DNA of 64,000 nucleotides from positions 1 to 64,000 of the forward strand of contig CADECY010000028.1 in the NCBI GenBank assembly GCA_902825945.1, in the 5' to 3' direction. The position numbers were made by a program, and so were the translations under genes. Of the stretch, positions 53,370-61,151 are shown piece after piece; position 1 is the first letter of the stretch, and each line of letters opens with the position of its first letter. The notes under the pieces were generated by a model. The model was not told the origin of the DNA, did not search any database, and saw nothing but the letters and a program-made list of their open reading frames with translations. This DNA comes from an uncultured Acidobacteriota bacterium. GTDB taxonomy: Bacteria; Acidobacteriota; Terriglobia; Bryobacterales; Bryobacteraceae.

Positions 53370-53815
53370 CGGCACGGCAATTCGGTCCACTTGCGCGTGG
53401 ATGCTCGGTTGCGCCCGTCATGGACTTCCACGACGACCTTGAATTGACCAGTTCGCAGGGGGCCGCGACCCTGCCCGCGCCGATGCGCTCGGATTGTCGC
53501 AGAAGATGGGGCCGGTGAAGACGATCACCGAACTTGTATCGCGCCTCGCGGATTTGCGATAGCCCAGGTTGGACGCGCCGGATGTCCGAGAGAGATGTCG
53601 CGGCGAAAGGTTCCGGCGCGGAAATGCGGGAGCGAGCGTGGATGGGGTGAATTCGTGCGCGGTCCAAACGGGCGTTTGGGTCTGGGCGTCATGGCAAACG
53701 ATGAAGGCGGATTTGACGGAGAGGGTGCGATCGGGGCCTGAGCAGGCGGGGAGCCCGAAGCAGTCCAGTTGGGCAGAGAGGAGCCAGGGAGGAGGGACAG
53801 CAGGAGTGCGAACAA
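53370..53815 (-). pseudogene. Decayed DNA/RNA non-specific endonuclease (endonuclease G / NUC1-like)
   Basis: Joining three minus-strand frames recovers this family: a signal-like FALLLSLLPGSSLP, then CFGLPACSGPDRTLSV, SAFIVCHDAQTQTPVWTAHE, FRRDISLGHPARPTW, VIVFTGPIFCDN, ERIGAGRVAAPCEL and FKVVVEVHDGRNRAS. The FVVxYD...TPxWTAxxL block and the VxTGPIF strand are distinctive. The region between them that carries the catalytic DRGH motif is missing, and at least three frameshifts are needed, so no active nuclease can be made. The rest of 53141-53948 shows no other gene. Confidence 0.7.
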
Positions 53816-53948
53816 TACGACTTTCTATCGGCGTGTTTGAAGCATTTCTTCGGAGAATGTTTCGGACAAAATCGGGGTGAGCCACCGAATGCGGCGGATG
53901 CCGCGGGAGTGACGCCAACGCGGACCGTGCCGTTGATATCATGCACCG

Positions 53949-55595
53949 ATGGCGGACAGCAGAAGGAAGTTTCTGGAGCGGATCATGCCCGTTGGGGTGG
54001 CGATCGAAGCCGCGAGGGCGCAGTCCGGTGCTCCGGTCCGGTGCCGGATCACGGAAGAGGCGACCGGGCGAGAGACAGCCGCGCGAGTCCGGCTGGTGAA
54101 CGCGCGTGGCGAGCAGTTCGCGCCTGTGGGACATCCGGCGGCCCTTTCGGAGACCGCGCAGGAAGGCGACGTGCGCTTCCAGAACCGCCGGTTTTCGTAC
54201 GTCACTGGGCCGTTCGAGATCGATCCTCGCCTGCTGCCGTTGCGTTATCAAGTGATCAAGGGCTTCGAGTACACGATCGCCGAGGGTGAGATCACGGCGG
54301 AATCGGCGCGAGGTGGCGCGGTGAACATTCCGCTGTCCCGCTGGACCTCACCGGCGCGCGATGGTTGGTACAGCGGCGATGTCCACATCCATCACATTTC
54401 GCCGAGGACCTGCGCGATGGAAATGGAAGCGGAGGATCTGAACATCGCGAATCTGCTGACGTCGGACTTCACGATCGACCAGGCCGAGTTCGAAGGGCGC
54501 GTGAACGGCAATTCGCGCGGCAAACGGCTTATCTACGTGAATCAGGAGTTCCGCAATCACCAACTGGGCCACATGTGCCTGCTCAACCTGAAGCGGCTCG
54601 TGCAACCCGTGAAGGAAGTACAACCCTATCACTGGCCGCTCCATCTCGACGTCTGCGACAAGACCCATGCGCAGGGCGGCTATGTCGCATGGGCACACTT
54701 CCCGAGTTGGCCGGGCGTGGAAAGTCCGCTGGATGTGGCGATGGAGAAGCTCGACGGGCTCGAGATCCTTTCGGTGCTCGATCCGCTCGACTTCCCGGTG
54801 TTCCTAAAGGAAGTCGTGAACGAGCAGCAGCCGAACGACGGCTTGCACCTGTGGTATCGATTCCTGAACTGCGGCTTCCAGCTCACCGCGCTGGCGGGTA
54901 CCGACAAGATGACGAACTACGTCACGGTTGGCGCGAACCGCGTCTATGCCCAACTGCGCGGAGCCTTCAGCTATCAAGCTTGGATCGACGCCTTGAAGGC
55001 TGGGAACACATTCGTGTCGAACAGTCCGATGCTGAAGCTCACCGTCGATGGGAAGCCGCCGGGAACCACCATCCGGGCGTCGCCGCGCCGTAACAAGGCG
55101 ATCTCGATTCACGCCACCGCCCAATCGCAACTACGGTTCGACCGGCTCGAGATTCTCGCGAACGGTGTTGTGATCGGCGAGGTTACGCCCAGCGGGCGTC
55201 CGTATCGGGCCGAGATCCATCTCGAACACCCGCTGACGCGCAGTTGCTGGATCGCGGCGCGGGCGCGCGAGGATATCGGTCCGCACCGGGCGCGGGGCGT
55301 GGAGTTCGCAAAGATCCACGTGGAGAACGGGACGATGCACGGGGATCTTTACGGTACGCGCCGGCCCGAAACGGTGTTTGCGCACACGTCGCCTGTTTAC
55401 GTGATTCGGGATAGCGAGCCGATTCGCAGCAAGGAGGATGCGGAATACTATGTCCGGTACCTGGATCGCTCGATCCGGTGGCTGGAAACACAGGCGAAGT
55501 TCGCCAGCCGGCAGGACCGGATTTCGTCCATTGAAGCGTTCAAGGTCGGCCGCGGGATTTACGAGAAGCGGGCGCGGGAGGCACGGGTCCGCTGA
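53949..55595 (+). CDS. CehA/McbA-type metallohydrolase (PHP-like), probably exported
   Basis: A protein of 548 residues. A twin-arginine-like N-terminus (ADSRRKFLERIMPVG) is followed by a beta domain of about 120 residues. The metal-binding motif GWYSGDVHIHHISPRT starts the PHP-like hydrolase domain. YVAWAHFPSWPG and LALAGTDKMTNYV supply further ligand-bearing segments. CehA/McbA proteins hydrolyse carbamates or related esters, but most members have unknown substrates. A beta-sandwich (LEILANGVVIGEV) and a helical tail complete it. The ATG at 53949 is chosen; an ATG eight bases earlier is out of frame. It stands alone between broken genes. Confidence 0.78.
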   Translation: MADSRRKFLERIMPVGVAIEAARAQSGAPVRCRITEEATGRETAARVRLVNARGEQFAPVGHPAALSETAQEGDVRFQNRRFSYVTGPFEIDPRLLPLRYQVIKGFEYTIAEGEITAESARGGAVNIPLSRWTSPARDGWYSGDVHIHHISPRTCAMEMEAEDLNIANLLTSDFTIDQAEFEGRVNGNSRGKRLIYVNQEFRNHQLGHMCLLNLKRLVQPVKEVQPYHWPLHLDVCDKTHAQGGYVAWAHFPSWPGVESPLDVAMEKLDGLEILSVLDPLDFPVFLKEVVNEQQPNDGLHLWYRFLNCGFQLTALAGTDKMTNYVTVGANRVYAQLRGAFSYQAWIDALKAGNTFVSNSPMLKLTVDGKPPGTTIRASPRRNKAISIHATAQSQLRFDRLEILANGVVIGEVTPSGRPYRAEIHLEHPLTRSCWIAARAREDIGPHRARGVEFAKIHVENGTMHGDLYGTRRPETVFAHTSPVYVIRDSEPIRSKEDAEYYVRYLDRSIRWLETQAKFASRQDRISSIEAFKVGRGIYEKRAREARVR

Positions 55596-55749
55596 CCCGA
55601 ATCCGGGCGGACCATAGATCGCCGGTCATCTTTTGCGGAACAAGCGCAAAACGGAGCCCGTCGCCGCCCTGGATCACACCTTGTTCCTCGATGGCTGGTG
55701 GCGCGGCTCGCGGCCCTTTGCGCTTCTGAGATATACGCGCAAAACGGAC

Positions 55750-56888
55750 TCACTTCGGCGCCCCACTTGCTGCGTGTTCCTCCATTCCTGGCGCCGCGCC
55801 TGCGCGGCCTTTGCGCTCATGCTCGGAGATGCTGATCGCGGTCCACACCACGGCGATGGTTCCGTCTGCAAGTTCGGTGGCGGATGGATAGGCAACTTGG
55901 CGGCCGCGATCGTCCGGCGAGCGCAGCCGGGCTTCCGCGAGCGTGAGCGGCGTTCCCCATGTTTCGCCGCTGTCGTGGGAAACTCGCATGGTCAAAGGCG
56001 TCCGGAGCGGGGGGAGACGGATTGTGTGTCAACACGAGCCGCCCGTCGCGCAGACGAAGCAAATGATGCGAAGTGGCACCCGCGGGAAGTCCAGTATCGC
56101 GGGCAGTGCTCCACGTCTCCCCGCGATCGAACGAGCGCGAACTCCAGAGCTTTCCATCAGTGGTTCGCAGGACCATCAACACCTCTCCCGGCCGAAGCTC
56201 GGCGATCGCCGGCTCACCGCCTTGTCCGGCGGGATTGCCAACCATGCCGCGGCGTGACCATGTCTTGCCGCCATCCATGGACTTCAACACGCCTCCCGCT
56301 TTCGTCCCGATGCGATGCAGAGGCAAAAGCAGTTTTCCTGTCGAGCGGCGGATCCCGTTCGACCGGCTGGTGTGCGCGGGTTTGTCATAGGCGGCGACAG
56401 GTTCGGACCATGTCTGTCCTGAGTCCTGACTCGAGCGAACGTAGATGCGAAAGGCTCCTGTTGCCGCGGCCATCTCGGGAGGAATCGACTGCAAGCGCCC
56501 CACGCTTCGGAGCCCGGCGGAGAAGAGCCAGTAAGACAGTGCTTCCCGCGGCGATGAACGCTGAGTCGAAGTCGGACCGGTCCAGAAAATCCTGCATCAC
56601 GCGGGCCGTCCGCCAGGATCGGGCGCCGTCCGCCGAGAACGATCCCATCAGGCATTGCTTTGCCGAACCTTCGAACGGAGCAGTGAACCACATCGTCAGC
56701 AGGCGGCTATCGGGCAGAAGCACGATGCTGGGCGCGTGATTGAAGCCATGCTGGTTCGACTCGTCGCGCGGATCGGAGCCGCGGTGTTCGAAGACAAGCT
56801 GTTTCAAAAGGATGACGGGCGCGCCCTGCGCGAACACCGGCAGAAGCGCAAGGAATGTGACAAAGCGGCTCAACAGGCATCGTACCAA
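55750..56888 (-). pseudogene. Frameshifted secreted sialidase/BNR-repeat protein
   Basis: Three consecutive minus-strand frames form one sialidase-like protein. Frame 1 (from TTG 56888) gives a signal peptide (FVTFLALLPVFAQG), NHAPSIVLLPDSRLLTMW and the first blades. Frame 2 carries YVRSSQDSGQTWSEP, LKSMDGGKTWSRRG and RSFDRGETW. Frame 3 carries VSHDSGETWGTPLTL and AYPSATELADGTIAVVW. Four to five Asp boxes are therefore present. The first shift is near 56525. The second falls at a run of six G (56009-56014). The protein would be about 375 residues if restored. Only 32 bp separate it from the divergent receptor gene. 55596-55749 holds no gene. Confidence 0.8.
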
Positions 56889-56920
56889 CAGCCTGAAGCC
56901 GGATCTGGTATTGCTAATTC

Positions 56921-59900
56921 ATGCGCACTATTGCTGTTTCTGGGATCCTCATTGCCGTCTCCGCCCACTGCCAGACGAGTTCGCTGGCCGGACGCGTAAC
57001 CGATGCTTCCGGAGCGCTGGTTCCCGGAGCGGCCGTGACGGTCAAGGCCGCCGGCACGGGAATTCAGCAGCAGGCCGAGACGAATCAGGAAGGCTTTTAC
57101 GTCTTGCCGCTTCTTCAGCCGGGGCAGTACGAAGTCAGTATTTCGAAGGAAGGATTCGTCTCGGTGCGCCAAGCCCGCGTGGAACTGGTGGTGCAGCAGC
57201 AGGCGCGGTTCGACGTCACGATGCGCCCCGCCTCGGTTAGCGAAACGATTGAGGTGTCCGAACGCCAATTCGTGCTGGACACCGATTCGGCCACGGTGGG
57301 TCAAGTGGTGAGCAACCGCCAAGTGCGCGAACTGCCGCTCTTGGGGCGGAACACCTATGCTTTGGCGATGCTCGTCCCCGGTGTCAGGGCAGCGCCAGGC
57401 GTCAATAACCTGCCCGTCGATCAGATCAGCACGATTTCGTATTCGATCAACGGAATGCGCGGCAACGCGAACGAATTCCTTCTGGACGGCGCGCCGAACA
57501 GCGCCGCCTCATCGAATCAACCGGTGGTGAATCTGAATCCGGACGCCGTGCAGGAGTTCAAGGTGGAGACCAACAACTTCAGCGCGGAGTACGGTCGCGC
57601 GGCGGGAGGCGTTTTCAATGTCGTATCGAGGACGGGCACGAACGACCTCCACTTCTCGGTCTACGAGTTTCTACGCAATGACAAACTGAACGCGAACGAC
57701 TTCTTTGCGAACGCCGGAGGCAGGGCCCGTCCGCCGTTCCGGTTCAATCAGTTCGGCGGCACGGTGGGCGCTCCTGCCGTGATTCCGAAGCTCTACAACG
57801 GCCGTAACCGGACGTTCGTCTTCCTCAGTGTCGAACTCGTGCGATTCGTTCAGGGAATGACCTTCACGGGAACGGTGCCGCGTCCGGAGCAACTCGCGGG
57901 GGACTTCTCCAGTCTGCGCAACGCGGCCGGAGCGGCGATCAACATCTTCGATCCGGCGACGACGGCTTCGGGTGCAGGCGGAGGATTCATGCGCTCGGCA
58001 TTCCCGGGCAACCGGATTCCGGCTTCGCGGATTCACCCCGTGTCGCGCGCGATGATTCCCTTCTTTCCAGCTCCGAACTCGACGGGAAACCCGGTCACGG
58101 GCGTGAACAACTTTACGCGCACCGACGGCAATCGAGTGGACAAAGACACGATCAGCATCCGGGTGGACCATAACTTCACCAATTCGAATCGAATCTTCTT
58201 CCGCTACTCCTATGACGACACGCCGTTCCTGCGCGCTTCGCCCTACGGACCAGGCAACCCGGGCTCTCCGGCGATTGGCGCGCAAGTGTTCACGCGTCAG
58301 AACGCGATCCTCGACGATACGCATACGTTCAGTCCGACGCTGCTCGGATCGGTGCGGTATTCCGTGACTCGGCTGGTGAACAATCGCAAACCCGCCTCGT
58401 TCGGTTTCGACATGACCACGCTCGGGCTGCCAGTGTATCTGCGCGACGTGCCTGGAATCTATTCCTCGTTCCCGTCGGTGAACATCACCGGATTTGGCGT
58501 TACGGGTTCACTTCCGAATGTCGCCGCGGCAACGGCCCTCGGCCTCACCGATGGCATCGACCTGGGCGATACGCCGCACGCGGCGCAGGGCAATCTGACC
58601 AAGAATTTCTCGAAGCACACGCTGAAGGTTGGCGGAGAGTACCGGGCGCTCTTCTTCAACAATCTCCAGGGAACCGCGCGAGATTTCAGCTTCACTCCGC
58701 AGTGGACGCAAGGGCCGAATCCCGCTCAGTCGACGGCGACGGCAGGATCGGGGCTGGCGACCTTCCTATTGGGAGTTCCCGCCGGCAACCTCGGAACCGT
58801 CCCCGCGGTGGCTCAGAAGATCAACTACTGGAGCCTTTTCGCGCAGGATACCTTCCGGGTGAACTCGCGTCTGACGTTGAACCTCGGCTTGCGATACGAC
58901 GTGGAAGCACCGCGCACGGATCGCTATGGCCAGCTCACGAACTTCGATTACACAGCGCGCCCGCCGCTCAACGCCTCGGGGCTCGATTTGCGAGGCACAC
59001 TCGCGTTCCCCGCCACCGGTGGCCTCCCACGGGCAAACGCCAACACCGACCGCAACAATTTCGCGCCGCGCGTGGGACTGAGCTTTCGCGTGAATCAGAA
59101 AACGCTGCTGCGCACCGGCGGCGGCATCTTCTACGCTTCCTCGACGGGTATCGGAACGGGCGCCGCCGCGTTCGGCACGAGCGGATTCGGCGCGACGACG
59201 TCCATCGTCACCAGCCTCGACGGTGTGACACCGATCGCGGACTTCTCCAATCCCTATCCGAACGGGCGTGTCCAACCCACGGGGAATGCGCTGGGGGGCG
59301 CGACGCTGCTCGGGCAGGCCGTGAACTTCTTCGATCGTGGAGCCCGCACATCCTACGCTGGCCAGTGGAACTTCAATATCCAGCGCGAACTCCCGTCGAA
59401 CTCCGTGTTCGAGCTCGGGTATGCGGCGAGCCGAGGCCTCAAACTCTCGCAGAACCGCGTGTTCAATCAACTTCGCGAGGAGAACCTGTCGCTGGGCGAC
59501 GGCCTCCGCCAGCAGGTGCCGAACCCGTTCTTCGGACAGATCGCGGTCGGCACGCTCGCGCAGAGGACCGTATCCCGCGCCCAACTGCTGCGGCCCTTCC
59601 CTCATTTCGACGCCGTGACCGCGCAGAACTCGAACTACGCGACATCCGCGTATCACGCACTCGAGGCCCGGTACGAGAAGCGCTACTCGCGTGGAATGTC
59701 GATGCTCGTCTCCTACACGTTTTCGAAGCTCATGGACCTGGCGACCGGCGGATTCTCCGGCGAAGTCCTCGGCGGAGCCGGCTTCCAAAACAACCACGAC
59801 CTGCGACCCGAATGGGCGAGTTCGGCGCTCGATCAAACCCACCGCGTGGCGTTCAACGCGATCTATGAACTGCCGTTCGCTCGCGGAACGAAGGGGATCG

Positions 59901-60361
59901 CCAACGCGTTGCTCGCCGGCTGGCAAGTGGGCGGGATCGTGATGGCGTTCAGCGGGGGGGTGCTTGGAGTAGGTTCCAACGTAAACAACACCTTCTCTCA
60001 GGGCGGCGGACAGCGGCCGAACTGGACGGGTGTGAATCCGGCCCTTGACAATCCGCGTCCGGAGCGATGGCTCGATGCCAGCCAATTCAGCAACCCTCCC
60101 GCCTACCGGTTCGGGAACTCGCCACGAACATTCAACGGCACGCGAAGCCAGTCCGCCCGCCAACTCGACATGACGCTGAGCAAGAATTTCCGGCCGGTCG
60201 AGAAGTTCGAGGTGCAATTCCGGGCGGAGTTCTTCAACCTCAGTAACACTCCTCGATTCGGCACCCCCAACGAGACGTTCGGGAACCCACAGTTCGGAGT
60301 CGTGAGCGCGCAAGCGAATCAATCGCGGATCGTGCAGTTCGCGTTGAAGCTGTCGCGGTAG
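56921..60361 (+). CDS. TonB-dependent receptor-like outer-membrane protein with carboxypeptidase-regulatory domain (Oar-like), second copy
   Basis: An outer-membrane protein of 1146 residues built like the one at 45 kb but clearly divergent from it. It has a signal peptide (TIAVSGILIAVSAHCQ), a CarboxypepD_reg-like domain (LAGRVTDASGALVPGAAV), a plug (QISTISYSINGMRGNANEF, NNFSAEYGRAAGGVFNV, FLRNDKLNANDFFANAGG) and a barrel ending in RIVQFALKLSR. The last residue is Arg rather than the Phe usual at the C-terminus of outer-membrane proteins. It is transcribed away from the frameshifted sialidase, an arrangement that suggests an original glycan-processing pair. Confidence 0.92.
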   Translation: MRTIAVSGILIAVSAHCQTSSLAGRVTDASGALVPGAAVTVKAAGTGIQQQAETNQEGFYVLPLLQPGQYEVSISKEGFVSVRQARVELVVQQQARFDVTMRPASVSETIEVSERQFVLDTDSATVGQVVSNRQVRELPLLGRNTYALAMLVPGVRAAPGVNNLPVDQISTISYSINGMRGNANEFLLDGAPNSAASSNQPVVNLNPDAVQEFKVETNNFSAEYGRAAGGVFNVVSRTGTNDLHFSVYEFLRNDKLNANDFFANAGGRARPPFRFNQFGGTVGAPAVIPKLYNGRNRTFVFLSVELVRFVQGMTFTGTVPRPEQLAGDFSSLRNAAGAAINIFDPATTASGAGGGFMRSAFPGNRIPASRIHPVSRAMIPFFPAPNSTGNPVTGVNNFTRTDGNRVDKDTISIRVDHNFTNSNRIFFRYSYDDTPFLRASPYGPGNPGSPAIGAQVFTRQNAILDDTHTFSPTLLGSVRYSVTRLVNNRKPASFGFDMTTLGLPVYLRDVPGIYSSFPSVNITGFGVTGSLPNVAAATALGLTDGIDLGDTPHAAQGNLTKNFSKHTLKVGGEYRALFFNNLQGTARDFSFTPQWTQGPNPAQSTATAGSGLATFLLGVPAGNLGTVPAVAQKINYWSLFAQDTFRVNSRLTLNLGLRYDVEAPRTDRYGQLTNFDYTARPPLNASGLDLRGTLAFPATGGLPRANANTDRNNFAPRVGLSFRVNQKTLLRTGGGIFYASSTGIGTGAAAFGTSGFGATTSIVTSLDGVTPIADFSNPYPNGRVQPTGNALGGATLLGQAVNFFDRGARTSYAGQWNFNIQRELPSNSVFELGYAASRGLKLSQNRVFNQLREENLSLGDGLRQQVPNPFFGQIAVGTLAQRTVSRAQLLRPFPHFDAVTAQNSNYATSAYHALEARYEKRYSRGMSMLVSYTFSKLMDLATGGFSGEVLGGAGFQNNHDLRPEWASSALDQTHRVAFNAIYELPFARGTKGIANALLAGWQVGGIVMAFSGGVLGVGSNVNNTFSQGGGQRPNWTGVNPALDNPRPERWLDASQFSNPPAYRFGNSPRTFNGTRSQSARQLDMTLSKNFRPVEKFEVQFRAEFFNLSNTPRFGTPNETFGNPQFGVVSAQANQSRIVQFALKLSR

Positions 60362-60757
60362 ATCGCGACCGGCGGCCGCGGTGCGACTGGTGAATGCGCC
60401 TCGCGGTCACGAGCGTCTCGATCGAGCGCGGGCGGACAATGCGGGCACCGGTCACTCTCGCAACGGCGTCATGATTTCCTCGACTTCCGATCGATTGCCG
60501 TTGGCGTGCACCAGCCGCCAAACGCCGGCATCGTACCGGTCGCCGCGTTCTGAGGGGGGGGCCGCACCAGGGTGCTCTCCGAATGAAGTGCTCGTGTCGC
60601 ATCGCTCCTGTTGGACGAAGACGCAGTCAGTCTCGCGAGGCCTGACGCAAAAGATGCGGGGATCAGCTTGCAGCCTCAGGCCAGCGATCGGTGTGTCCGG
60701 CGCGTGGTCTGCGGGTGTTAGCGATCGCGTTCTCCGCCACGTTGCTCGAGGGAAGAT
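60362..60757. other. 396 bp without a supported gene
   Basis: No complete gene is seen. A minus-strand frame around 60470-60560 reads DRYDAGVWRLVHANGN then EEIMTPLRE before a stop, which could be the C-terminus of a lost gene, perhaps the toxin partner expected downstream of the antitoxin remnant. I could not identify it. A run of seven G lies near 60553. Confidence 0.3.
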
Positions 60758-61084
60758 CTAGTAGAGCCTCTCCGCGCCCTCCGCTCTCGAGAGTTCGTCT
60801 AGAATCTGGCGGCGGTTGGCGTCGCGCTTCGCTTTGTGTGCCAAAGACTCGCACGTAGACCCTCCGATGCGTATCTACGATGTAATGCGGAGTCTCCCGT
60901 GCTCGTGGAGCTTGATCAGGAACAGACGCGAAATTCCCAGTATGCGCGCACCCTCCACGGTCGTTAGCTGCGCGTCATCCTGAATGATCGCGTTCGACTG
61001 CCCCTCCCGGAGTCCGTCGGTCAACTTCGTGAAGAACTCGGGCAGCGATTGCGGAAAACTGTGGGCGGAGCCGTCAGCGCTCAC
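60758..61084 (-). pseudogene. Decayed antitoxin with excisionase-type helix-turn-helix
   Basis: A minus-strand frame from GTG 61084 gives 69 residues ending in LTTVEGARILGISRLFLIKL, an excisionase/MerR-like helix-turn-helix typical of antitoxins paired with PIN toxins. It then stops. The rest of the family pattern continues in other frames: VDTHRRVYVRV (family GTHRRI) and then LAHKAKRDANRRQILDEL and ERLY before a stop at 60758. Two frameshifts near 60830-60880 therefore split the gene. No PIN-domain toxin follows. A shortened DNA-binding protein could still be made. Confidence 0.65.
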
Positions 61085-61151
61085 CAGTTTGGCGCTGCCT
61101 TATCTGCTACAAGCGCAACATATGACCGCGGACCGGTGAAAAGGCTTTTTC

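Noticed and set aside
55644..55748. CGCAAAACGGA repeated about 94 bp apart
   Set aside because: Only two short copies occur, between unrelated genes; too little to call a repeat element.
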